A stretch of 64,000 nt of DNA from the NCBI GenBank assembly GCA_933228675.1, contig OW121743.1, positions 113,757,781 through 113,821,780 on the forward strand, read 5' to 3'. Numbering within the stretch: position 1 is the stretch's first letter; every line of letters begins with the position of its first letter. The position numbers and the translations under genes are program-made. The notes beneath the pieces were generated by a model. It was given only the letters and a program-made list of their open reading frames with translations, did not search any database and was not told the origin of the DNA. Below are positions 37,054-48,173 of this stretch, in pieces. Source of the DNA: Stomorhina lunata (Eukaryota; Arthropoda; Insecta; Diptera; Rhiniidae).

Positions 37054-37802
37054 TTTGCAGATGATAACAACATTTGACATTCGTATTCATTCAACTATAG
37101 GTCAAGCATGTTGGAGATTGATGCTATGAGGCAAATCATGAATGACACGCTAAATTTCGACCTTACTAAAATCTTCAGTTGGGGCCATGTGAATAGGGTC
37201 GATCTTAATGCCCGTAAGACCCAATGTTGTGTGCTAACATATAAACGTGTAATGGATCATGTTGCTTCATCTGTAATTATGGGTGTTACAAATTTTAAGG
37301 AATCAGAAACTCTTGAAGTTCTGTTCAAGTTTTAAAAGAAGTTCAAGTTTTAAAAGAAGCATTCAGGTGTCTTAAGCGGTGTAAGTCATACTTCACTTCA
37401 ACTGATCTCCTTACTATTTATAGCACCTAAATCCGACCGAAAATGAAATGCAACTGTCATGTATGGGCCGGTGCTTCAAAATCTATTTAGGAGTTACTTG
37501 ACCGGATACAGGAGAGGGCAAAGGTGCTTATCGGAGATAGTAGGCTAGCAAAATCTATTGACTCACTGGAGCACCATCGTAATATTGGTTGTATTTCACT
37601 GTTCTATCGCTATTACAATGGCATGTGTTCAAATAAAATTATAGGTCTTGTTCCTGAAACCCGTACATTCCTTCGTAGTACACGTTACTCAACAGGAGTT
37701 CATTCCTTTGTAGTTGATTGACCAGTGGATCGCACAACACACTATAGGGAAAATTTGTTCTTTAGCCGCACAGTACGAATGTGAAACAAACTTCCTGCAT
37801 AA
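37054..37802 (+). pseudogene. Non-LTR retrotransposon (LINE) reverse transcriptase fragment, 5' part
   Basis: Opens on FADD (37054-37065), the catalytic RT motif, then HSYSFNYRS, NFDLTKIFSWGHVNRVDLNA and KTQCCVLTYKR. After a frameshift and small deletion it continues AGASKSI*ELLDRIQERAKV, SLEHHRNIGCISLFYRYYNG, VDRTTHYRENLFFSRTVRM and NKLPA. This is the C-terminal half of an insect LINE ORF2. The upstream RT domain and the endonuclease are absent. Several stops; dead. It continues at 39090 after an inserted element. Confidence 0.9.
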
Positions 37803-39089
37803 TGCATTAAACACATAGACAACAGCAGGCTACGGGCTACAACCTGTCAAAATTAGATACATGCATTCAAATAGAAATAATTTTTTTAGAGTCGACACGT
37901 CTACACGACTACCGACCACCGTTGTAGCTGTAGCCAAAATTAAACTATTTTCTATTTTTGTTGGCGACAATAAAAGATTTAGTGCTGTCAACACCATATA
38001 ATATTGAAATAAATGAGCGATTTAAACCACTTGAATTTATTTACCACAAATACAATTTATGTAAACAATTTACATACTTATAATATATTTAATGTATATA
38101 ATAATATATATATATATAATTCCCCGACAACATTCCAATTGGAACAAGGGGTACTTCTCTCAGACAATGAGCTGCATCCGATTCTATTTTTGACTCATTG
38201 AAAGGGACCTACGTTTTAACGCCGGCTCCGAACGGCAAATGCATTAGTTAGAGAAGTTTTGCTTTTTGAAAATTAATTTTTTCAAGTGGGTCTGACAGGG
38301 ATTGAACTTGGGACCTCTGGTATGCTAGGCGGATGACTAACCTGCTATACCACGGCGGTTCATATCTAATAAAATATTATGTAAAAATTTATATTTATAT
38401 AACTCTAACTCAATAGAAGTAAAATTTTAAAAAGTTATTTTTTAAACTGTCTAACTCACACGCTACGTGTGCTAGAGCTACGTAGTTCATGTTATATTAA
38501 AGCCCAGTATGTCCTTTATAAAATTCATTATATAAAAGGGCATCTATATTGTTTTAAGATATACGAATTTTTATAAAAAAAAAAGTCAGTTGCAGAAATA
38601 AGTTTATAGTATATTAGCTCCTTATCCTTTATAAAGAATATTATATAGAATATATAAGAATATAAAAGATAGCAGCTTTTGTTTGATACCAAAAAAGTTA
38701 ATATCGGATATAAACTTCTTAAGTTATACCGCATTATTCTTGAAATTTAAAAAGCCCATAGCTCTTAAACTATTAGAAATCACACCAAAATCTTTCTATA
38801 AATTTTATTTTGATATAGACATACCATCAGGTATAGGAAAACCGTTGATTTTGGAGGTTAATTAATGAATTTATGTCGTTTTTATCAAAATTTAAATTGT
38901 TATTTTGTCCATCTTATAAACGCAATATTGGCACCACTCATAAACAGGTGTTTCGAAATGTAGCTGCCATCTTAAATGTAGCTGCCGTCCCCAAAATAAT
39001 TAAGTAGCTGACTACGAGGCGACGATTGCAGCCAACGACTTTTGTAGTCGGTGTTCGTGTAGCCTGCTGTTGTCTATGTGTTTAATGCA
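37803..39089. mobile_element. TIR element (PIF/Harbinger-like by its TAA duplication) inserted in the LINE
   Basis: The 1287 bp insert has identical inverted ends of about 31 bases beginning TGCATTAAACACATAGAC and continuing through CAGCAGGCTAC. TAA directly precedes it (37800-37802) and follows it (39090-39092). The LINE reading frame is ..NKLPA before it and VFPINYDIKRFKSN after it, which gives the exact empty site. A 3 bp TAA duplication fits PIF/Harbinger elements. No transposase frame. It carries a SINE1 copy. Classification rests only on ends and duplication. Confidence 0.8.
38105..38366 (-). mobile_element. tRNA-derived SINE (SINE1), full-length, inside the TIR element
   Basis: Minus strand: AACCGCCGTGGTATAGCAGG (A box), CGCCTAGCATACCAGAGGTC, AAGTTCAATCCC (B box), then AAAACTTCTCTAACTAATGC, GCCGTTCGGAGCCGG and CCAATTGGAATGTTGTCGGG, ending in a TA run. 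The head aligns with tRNA-Val. This is the best-preserved copy in the window. Confidence 0.88.
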
Positions 39090-39180
39090 TAAGTCTTTCC
39101 TATCAATTATGATATCAAAAGGTTCAAATCAAATATGTATTCACAAACACTACTTCCTCTATCCTCTCACCCATAACCTT
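39090..39180 (+). pseudogene. LINE ORF2 C-terminus, 3' part after the insertion
   Basis: From 39093 the frame reads VFPINYDIKRFKSNMYSQ and on to SSHP then a stop at about 39171. This continues exactly where the 37054-37802 fragment stopped, and the LPA.VFP..YD...FK.N pattern is typical of these LINE C-termini. It defines the insertion point of the TIR element. Confidence 0.85.
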
Positions 39181-41135
39181 ATTTCCTAGTTTCATCACAA
39201 TGCAATGCATAAGTAAGGGTCATCCCCTGAGTGTTGGTCCAAAATAATAAAAAAAACATGATTTTACAATGTGGTATAGGTTGGTTATGTGGTAGAGTAA
39301 TTTTTTTTTAAACTGAAAATATAACGAAAGTTTGGCGTTCTCAAAGAATTAAGAGAGAAACGATTTGTTTCATTTTTGAAAGTCATTACGGGAGTCAGTC
39401 AAAATAGCTTTCTGTGGCGGAGCTAGTTTTACTCATTCTAGAGCTAAACTGGTTTAGTTGCCTTCGCTATATGAAAGTTCTTAATGACACACTTTAAATG
39501 CTCTTTAAAGGTTAATGTTTGTGATTACAATAAAATTATATGAGCTAGGCATGTTGTGTACCGCATTACCTGCACTTTACAAAGTTGTTTGTATGTATTA
39601 TGATTTTAAATATTTTCTCAAATATCTGTGATATTGTGGATTCATTTTTTGTGCTCAAATAGAATCGAGGATACACAACAACACAATCAAAAAAAGAAAT
39701 TGGTATACCACATAAACTGCACCTCCTCTTAATGTATTCATAACGAAAATCATGCAGAAGAGTATAATAATAATATCTATAGTTCAAGAAAATCAAAATA
39801 AGGTATAGCAGGCCTGGGCCCTTAAAACCCTCTAAACTTCCCTTGTTTTAATATTCACAGAAATTCTTATAAATTTATTACAAAATTCTAAAATCTAGAA
39901 ATGGAAAGTCATTTAATTTGTTAGATTTTGAGAAGGACAAGATAATACTTGGGGACTTCTAAAAACTGTTAAGGGAATGATAGGTTCAACAATCCGGGTT
40001 TGGAAGGGGAACAGACTAAAGAACTCATTTATACCATAAACTGTATTAAAGTTAACAAAATGCAAGAAAATTTTGTAAAACAAAAATCATATGCATACAG
40101 AGATAATAATGATGATAATAATAAAGGATAAATTTATACACATATTTAAATGCATTAGTACATTTATATATGTATACGAATGTGTGTGTGTTTGAAAGTT
40201 TGTATGTAAAAACATCATTGTTGCATATGTCTGCGGTTTTTGTAGGTTTGTTATTTGTGTTATTGTTGTTGCAGTTGCATTTACAAATTTTTAGGTTATT
40301 ATTAGAATTTGTAAAATTGTAAGTTTGTTTAATGCTGCTGCTCTTGTTGTTATTGTTGATGTTGTTGGAAATGTTATTGATGTGTTGTTGTTTCAAGACT
40401 TATGTATGTTGACATTGTCATGTCATCATAAACAAACAAAAGTATAGGAAATGTCCTGATTTGTTCAACATTTCTTGTGAATGAATGAATCTGTCTGTCT
40501 GTCTTAATATTTTGTACATCACTCCTTTATTAAAGATTTTATATGCAAACCTTTCAAATTTATCCTATTTATCCTTTTGTATACTTACATATAAACGTAT
40601 CCTGGTTAAGCAATATTTCTTGTAATTTGTGCCAAAATTGTAAATTCTCAAATGTATGTTTGTATGTATGTGTATATGATTTTCGCACTAATTTTGTCAT
40701 GTTAGTCATTGATTGGAGTTATGTTATGGTTTTCCAATACTCCTCATATGTTTCTGCTGCAATACACATTAACATTAGAATCTACATATGAATGACCTTT
40801 TCTTGTTAATGCTCTGTTGCTGTTTATTGGGGGGTTATACTTGTGTGTGTGTGCATAACGGAAATGCAAATTATGTAATGTGTCAAGTAACCGGAAAATT
40901 CATTTTAATTGCTGTAAATCTATACAATACTCATCACTATCACTTATCAACTCAACTGTTAATATTTTTTTTTTGCTTAACGTGTGGCTAGCAAATTGGC
41001 CTAAGGGATTTCTTTTTATCATTTAAAAGAATAGAAGTAAAATTTTAGTAGAAAATATGTACAAAGTGGAACTTGTACATGCAATTACTTCTTAACCTAA
41101 AGTTTAAATACTTTTAAATAAGAAAATGAGAATAT
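39181..41135. other. Non-repetitive island, no gene seen
   Basis: Unique-looking AT-rich sequence with ATA/GTTGTT microsatellites (40090-40400) and GTATGTATGTGT runs near 40655. The Asn-rich open frame on the minus strand at 40052-40396 is a microsatellite reading, not a gene. Confidence 0.4.
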
Positions 41136-41380
41136 AAAACTAGTAAGAAACGGCTATAGTCGGTCAAGACCGACCATACGATACCCTTCACCATTAAGGT
41201 CAAAGGTATTCTTTTTCGTATATAAAGACAAGCATTTGCGAAATGATCACAACATCATACAAACATTTCCTCAAGACTTAAGTACATATTTAAGTTATTT
41301 CTATCACTTGGTCTTACATGAGAGCTAGGGTCAAATGTGGACCGATTATCTTGAAATTTAGCATCAATTTACTAAATTTT
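41136..41380 (-). mobile_element. E1-family repeat (minus), first piece, interrupted by another E1
   Basis: AGTAAGAAACGGCTATAGTC .. GACCGACCATACGATACCCT .. GAGAGCTAGGGTCAAATGTG is the inverted E1 end. It stops at CAATTTACTAAATTTT. The missing continuation (ACAAAAATTATGTTTGC..) is found at 42170, on the far side of a complete plus-strand E1. Confidence 0.88.
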
Positions 41381-42169
41381 TATACCCTTCAACACCATAG
41401 GTGAAAGGGTATTATAAGTTTGTGCTGATGTATGTAACGCATGGAAATATTTGTCTTAGACCCAACTTTTAGTATACCAATAGGCTAAGAATCACTTTCT
41501 GTAGCGATGTCCGTCCGTCCGTCTGGCTGGCTGGACCCCCATGTAAGCCTTGTAATCAAACTACAGGTCGCAATTCTAAAGATAATTTGATGAAATTTGG
41601 CACAGATAATTTTTTTGATAATAGGACCATGGCTATTGAAATTCATTAAAATCGGTCCATTATTTATGGTACCTCCCATAGGTCCCACTTCCCGGAATTG
41701 ATATATTGGCCACAAATATCAATATTTTTTCATAAAATTTAAAAAAAGTACTGCTTATGTCAACTTAAATCACTGTACCAAATTTCGTTAAAATCGGTTG
41801 ACATTTGACCATAGCTCCCATACAAACTTTTCTTTTAAAACGCACTAAATGAGACAAAAATCACTAAAAAGCTCGTAAATCTAAATATAATGGGAATTTT
41901 AAGTTTATTTTTTACATACATAATTTTTGTAACAACTGTAATCAATTTGCCAAATTTCGAGATAATCGGTCCACATTTGACCCTAGCTCTCATATAAGTC
42001 CAAATGTCGGAAGCAGCTTAAATATAAAAGTTTTGAGAAAATGTTTGTATGATGGCAAAATTTAACAAATATTTGTCTTTATACAGAAAAAAGAAAACCT
42101 TTGACCTTAGCGGTGAAGGGTATCGTATGGTCGGGCTTGACTGACTATAGCACTTTCCTACTTGTTTTT
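41381..42169 (+). mobile_element. E1-family repeat (plus), complete copy inserted in an inverted E1
   Basis: The best full-length E1, 789 bases. Starts TATACCCTTCAACACCATAG, then GGGTATTATAAGTTTGTGC, the GTCY run (GTCCGTCCGTCCGTCTGGCT) and GGTACCTCCCATAGGTCCC, and ends CTATAGCACTTTCCTACTTG plus five T. T runs on both sides are consistent with a short T-rich target duplication. No coding capacity. Confidence 0.9.
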
Positions 42170-42745
42170 ACAAAAATTATGTTTGCAAAAAAAAAACTTA
42201 AAATTGTCATTATCTTTAGATTTACGAGCGTTTTAGTGATTTTTGTCTCATTTAGTGCGTTTTGACAGAAGAGTTTGTGTGGGAGCTATGGTCAAATATG
42301 GACCGATTTCAACGAACGGTAAAGTGATTTTAGTTTACATAAGTAGTATTTAATTTAAATTTCATGAAAAAATATTCATTTTTGTGGCCAAAATATCAAT
42401 TCCGGTAAGTGGGACCTATGGGAGATACCATAAATAATGAAGCGATTTTGACAAATTTCAATAACCATGGTCCCACTATCAAAAAACTGATCTGTGCCAA
42501 ATTTTGTCAAATTATCTTTTGAATTGCGACCTGCACTTGATTACATGGTTTACATGGGGGTCCAGCCAGCCAGCCGTCCGGCCAGACGGACGGACGGACC
42601 GGCATCGCTAAATCGACTCAGAAAGTTATTCTAAGCCTATTGGTATACTAAAATGTGGGTCTAAGACAAATATTTCTATGCGTTACATACATACATCAGC
42701 ACAAACTTATAATACCCTTTCCACGTATAGTGGTGAAGGGTAAAA
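42170..42745 (-). mobile_element. E1-family repeat (minus), second piece
   Basis: Continues the 41136 copy: ACAAAAATTATGTTTGC, GGGACCTATGGGAGATACC, TTACATGGGGGTCCAGCCAG, an inverted GTCY run (GACGGACGGACGGACC), CGCATAGAAATATTTG-type sequence, and the end TATAGTGGTGAAGGGTA. With 41381-42169 it forms an inverted repeat of about 550 bp. Confidence 0.9.
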
Positions 42746-44549
42746 AAATGTCATATAGGCCAATTTGCTGACAATATTACATTTATAGGCTTCAAATGAA
42801 CTTCTGAATTTGTAGGTTTTGCTAGGTTAAAGTTTCTTTTTCATTAATATATTCATTTAAGTGTTTAGTTGCTTAGGTTTGCTACAAAATAAAGGTATTT
42901 GTGGCAGAAAATCAGGAAAAATTACAATAGTTTTTAGAAAAAAGAATAGCCTAAAAGATAAGGAAAACCGTTCTTACATTTTTTTATTTCTTTTTACTAT
43001 TTCCCCCTATTTGTTTATTGTCTTAAAACTCCCTTGTTATGACTGCTTCGACTATTATGACTCCAATAATAAAAAAGACACATAGAAAAAATAAAAATAC
43101 CGCCAAGGCGGTCATTAAACACATAAATATACAAATAAAATTATCAGACGAATCATCAACATAAAATCTTATCAGAAAAAGAAGCACTAAACTTATTCAT
43201 GTTCGAACATTTAGTACCCTACGTCACTGACTTGCATTAAAATGAGAAGATGATAGATTTCTAGAAATTTTTTAGTAATAAAATGTGGACAATTTTGATC
43301 GCTTAATTAGTGGGACTATAAAAATCATATGAGAAAAAGAATCACTAAACTCATTCATGTTCGAACATTTAGTACCCTACGTCACTGACTTGTATAAAAA
43401 TGAGAAGATGATAGATTTCTAGAAATTTTTTAGTAATAAAATGTGGACGATTTTGATCGCTAAATTAGTGGGACTGTAAAAAACTTAAACCGAAGACTCT
43501 ACATTATTAAGATGTTGCACTTCCCTACATTTATTTGCCGTATGGTCGTTTTGAAAAATCCTTAAAAAGAAAATAAACCACTTTTACTCTCATTCGTAAA
43601 AAAAACACTGGAGATGATATTTCAACGAGAGAAAGGTAAGGTACACACAAGTGCTCATGAAATTAATGTTTGTTTGTGCGTTTGGGTGTTTTTAATTCTT
43701 TTTTATCCACTTTAATTTGACCTTTGTCAGAAAAAAATTTATAGAGCGCAATATCTTTATATTATAGAGTCTTTGTTGAGCTTTCATATAAAAAATATAA
43801 CAAAAATTTCTATCAAAAATGTATATCAAAAACAATATTTCTGCTTATTAGAAATACAACCTTACCGCCCTTAAAGGTATAGGGTACACCAAACATCTTC
43901 TAAATATTTACAAACACTTGCCATAAATTCTTAAACTATACAAAAAAAATAACACTAAAACAAGACCACCCTATGAGCCCTATTAATTTTCCCATCTCAA
44001 TCTAGACATTTATCATCATCAAAATTTAATGATCGTTTTTATTAAAATCAACAAGATCAACAAATATAATATAACTCCAAAAAACAGCATAATAATGTAA
44101 ATAAGTAAACAAATGATTAATTAGCAATTAAAGAAGATCTTTTTGATTTTAATTTGTCTACAAATCGCATGCGCTTGCGCCTTAATCCTTTGGTTATCCC
44201 GTAAGCAACATGTGTTTGTGCGTGTGTATTGGTTAAAAAAGTGTGCGTCAAATTTTATGACTTTATTATGGGCTTTTATGAGTTTTTTTACTTTTATAAA
44301 AATACATTTTCGCTTTATTTTTCTTGGATATGTGATCATGTGTGGTGCTACCCTTTGGTACTAGTATTGTGGCGAATCGTTTGTGTAATTTTTGTCTTGT
44401 ATTTATAAGGTTTTTTGTTTATAATAAAAATTATGAAAAATTTGATTCAAATTTGTGTGTAATGAAGAGCAATGTGTGTGGTTCTTGTAAATGTGAAGTT
44501 TGTCTTAATAAGAAAATTTTTGATTTGAAATTTTACTAATTTTTATAGT
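42746..44549. other. Non-repetitive island containing a 158 bp tandem duplication
   Basis: No gene recognised. It holds a direct duplication at 43166-43482. The remainder is AT-rich with a short open frame near 44121-44364 on both strands that has no recognisable domain. Confidence 0.4.
43166..43482. repeat. 158 bp direct tandem duplication
   Basis: Two copies of a unit containing CATGTTCGAACATTTAGTAC, CCCTACGTCACTGACTTG, GATTTCTAGAAATTTTTTAG and GTGGACAATTTTGATCGC. The marker GTTCGAACATTTAG is at 43201 and 43359. Few differences, so a fairly recent duplication. Confidence 0.92.
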
Positions 44550-46203
44550 TTTATTAAGAACATTTTTTTAAAGAAAAAATTTTGATGTTCATTTTTTATA
44601 AAAAAAAAATTTTGGTATTTTGTTTTAGAAAAAAAATTTTATTGAAATTTTTTATAAAAAAAAAAAATCGATGTAAATTTTGTTTAAAGAAAAATATTCG
44701 ATGTAATTTTTTTATACAAAATATTTTGATATAAGTTTTTTTACAGAAAACAATTCCATACAAATTTTTTCACAGAAAAATTTTTATAGAAAAAAATTTG
44801 TTATAGCTTTGAATAATTTCCAGAAATTTTATATATGAAAAATATAAGTGAAAATATTATTTTTTAGATTTTTTTAGAAAAAAATTCCATATAAAATTTC
44901 TTTCATAGAAAATTTTCTATCAAACATTTTTCATCTATATAAAAGAAAAAAAATTTAATGTAAAATTTCTTTTACTAAAAATTTTATATTTAAAATTTTT
45001 TACAGAAATTTTTCTTTTCAAAATTATTTATAGGAAATTTGTTTTCATAAAAATTTTCTCGTAGAAAATTTTCTATACAAAAATTTTCCAGAAAGCGTAC
45101 TAAAATAGAATTTTGTCATAGAAAGTATAAGGAAATTATCTTTATAAAAATTTGTTCATCTGAATTTTTTACATGTAAATTTTTTTCAAAGAAAAAATTT
45201 TTGATATAAAATTTCTTTCATAGAAAACTTTTTATTTATTTTTTTTTCCTGAAAAACTTTCTGAAGTCTAATTTTATCACAGAAAATATACTTATTAATT
45301 GTTTAAAAAAAAAAAATTTAATTGAAAATGTTTTCACAAAAAATTTACTACATTTAATTTTGTCAATAAAATTTTTTCATGTGGAATTTTCTACACAAAA
45401 ATTTTACAGAAAATTGTTTTAAAGTCAGGTTTATTTCACAGAAGATATACGGATGCTCATAGGAAATTGTCTCTGTAAAAATTTGTTTATCAAAAATCTT
45501 CCACATGTAAATTTGTTTAAAAAAAATTTCGATGTAAAGTTTTTGTCAGAACATATTTTCTATTTGATATTTTTTATGGGAAATTTTCTTCATACAAAAT
45601 TTACAAAACATTTTCTGAAGTAAAATTTTATTACAGAAAATGTACGTATTGATTGTTTTCAAAAAAAATTTTTCGTTTAAAATGTTTTCATTAAAATTTT
45701 TCTTCAAAAAATTTTGTCATGGAAAATTTTTGATGCAAGTTTTTTTTTCAAAAAATTTTTGTTCTTAATTTCAATATAGAAAATATTTAATATAAAATAT
45801 TTTCATAATAACTTTTATAGAAATTTAAAATGTGAAGTCATTTTAATTTTTTATATAAAATAATATTTTTTTTTTTATGTAAGATTTGTTTACTCAAATA
45901 AAATTTTTGGTGAAAATTTTTTTTACACAAAATTCCTATAGAAAATTTTCAGTTCAAAATTTGTATAGATTATTTTTGAGTGAAATTTTTTTATAGAACA
46001 TTTTTTTAATAAAATTCGTTCATATAAAATTTTAAATGTAATTTTTTTCATGAAATTTTTTATATTGAAATTGTTCAATAATTTTATTTTTATATTAAAT
46101 TTTTTATGAAAAATTTTCGATATAAAATTTTTTTGACATACAATTTTTGAGGTAAAATTTTAATAGAAAATTTTCTACATAAAATTTTAATAGAAAAATT
46201 TAT
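44550..46203. repeat. Degenerate satellite-like AT sequence, left part
   Basis: Irregular alternation of TTTTCATAGAAAATTTT, TATAAAATTTTT and TACAGAAAATTTT. An old relative of the TTTCTATAGAAA arrays in which CTATAG is often CATAG or TATAG. The block from about 45770 to 46203 is duplicated at 48468-48910. Confidence 0.75.
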
Positions 46204-48173
46204 TTTTTTAATTTATGATTTTTAAATTAGATGAATAAATTTTAGGAATACTGAAAAAACTATGTGACACTTAGCAGTGTGGAATGCTGCATTTTCTGTC
46301 CCGCTACGGACTTCATCAGCACACTGTGTCACCAACTGTTAGATGCCAGTAGTTAAGATCATCTATTTAACTGAATTCTTAAGCGAAATTGAAAACGAGA
46401 ATTATATTAACACTCATTTCTATTTCACCTATGACCATATGATCGATTCAGTTAGACGAACTTATCCACCATAGTTTTTTCCTTTATGTTTTGTATTCCT
46501 ATCCTTTATTAATCTACATTTACTTTGTACTTTAACCAACTATCAGCTGGTAATGAAGACAAAGATTTTTGTTTTGACAAGTTTCTGTTTATTCTTTTAC
46601 GTTAATGCAAATTTGAATTTAGTATCAACTTGAAAGAGTTAATGAAAACATGTAAATCGCGGTGCCCATGCAATTTAATTGAAAGAAATTAATTTTAGTT
46701 GAACCAGAATTTATGTTGATGGTCGTGGGTTCGAGTCGGGCTCAGGTTCATGTCATAAATTATTTTTTTAATTTATGATTTTTAAATTAGATGAATAAAT
46801 TTTAGGAATACTGAAAAAACTATGTGACACTTAGCAGTGTGGAATGCTGCATTTTCTGTCCCGCTACGGACTTCATCAGCACACTGTGTCACCAACTGTT
46901 AGATGCCAGTAGTTAAGATCATCTATTTAACTGAATTCTTAAGCGAAATTGAAAACGAGAATTATATTAACACTCATTTCTATTTCACCTATGACCATAT
47001 GATCGATTCAGTTAGACGAACTTATCCACCATAGTTTTTTCCTTTATGTTTTGTATTCCTATCCTTTATTAATCTACATTTACTTTGTACTTTAACCAAC
47101 TATCAGCTGGTAATGAAGACAAAGATTTTTGTTTTGACAAGTTTCTGTTTATTCTTTTACGTTAATGCAAATTTGAATTTAGTATCAACTTGAAAGAGTT
47201 AATGAAAACATGTAAATCGCGGTGCCCATGCAATTTAATTGAAAGAAATTAATTTTAGTTGAACCAGAATTTATGTTGATGGTCGTGGGTTCGAGTCGGG
47301 CTCAGGTTCATGTCATAAATTATTTTTTTAATTTATGATTTTTAAATTAGATGAATAAATTTTAGGAATACTGAAAAAACTATGTGACACTTAGCAGTGT
47401 GGAATGCTGCATTTTCTGTCCCGCTACGGACTTCATCAGCACACTGTGTCACCAACTGTTAGATGCCAGTAGTTAAGATCATCTATTTAACTGAATTCTT
47501 AAGCGAAATTGAAAACGAGAATTATATTAACACTCATTTCTATTTCACCTATGACCATATGATCGATTCAGTTAGACGAACTTATCCACCATAGTTTTTT
47601 CCTTTATGTTTTGTATTCCTATCCTTTATTAATCTACATTACATGTTTTCATTAACTCTTTCAAGTTGATACTAAATTCAAATTTGCATTAACGTAAAAG
47701 AATAAACAGAAACTTGTCAAAACAAAAATCTTTGTCTTCATTACCAGCTGATAGTTGGTTAAAGTACAAAGTAAATGTAGATTAATAAAGGATAGGAATA
47801 CAAAACATAAAGGAAAAAACTATGGTGGATAAGTTCGTCTAACTGAATCGATCATATGGTCATAGGTGAAATAGAAATGAGTGTTAATATAATTCTCGTT
47901 TTCAATTTCGCTTAAGAATTCAGTTAAATAGATGATCTTAACTACTGGCATCTAACAGTTGGTGACACAGTGTGCTGATGAAGTCCGTAGCGGGACAGAA
48001 AATGCAGCATTCCACACTGCTAAGTGTCACATAGTTTTTTCAGTATTCCTAAAATTTATTCATCTAATTTAAAAATCATAAATTAAAAAAATAATTTATG
48101 ACATGAACCTGAGCCCGACTCGAACCCACGACCATCAACATAAATTCTGGTTCAACTAAAATTAATTTCTTTC
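46204..48173. mobile_element. 1.97 kb insertion of 560 bp units ending in a palindrome
   Basis: Two and a half direct units with exact period 560 (TAGGAATACTGAAAAAAC at 46243, 46803 and 47363) are followed by a 533 bp inverted copy from 47641. The junction joins ..CCTTTATTAATCTACATT to ACATGTTTTCATTAACTC. The copies appear virtually identical. The insert is flanked by AGAAAAATTTAT at 46192-46203 and 48174-48185. Units contain GTGGGTTCGAGTCGGGCTC, similar to a tRNA B box, but no clear A box. No coding frame. Confidence 0.85.

Noticed and set aside
40052..40396. Asn-rich minus-strand frame of 114 codons
   Set aside because: GTT/ATT microsatellite reading; unlike the Runt exon it has no adjoining conserved domain.
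46725..46745. A tRNA gene in the 560 bp unit
   Set aside because: Only the B-box-like GGTTCGAGTC is present; no A box at proper spacing and no cloverleaf.
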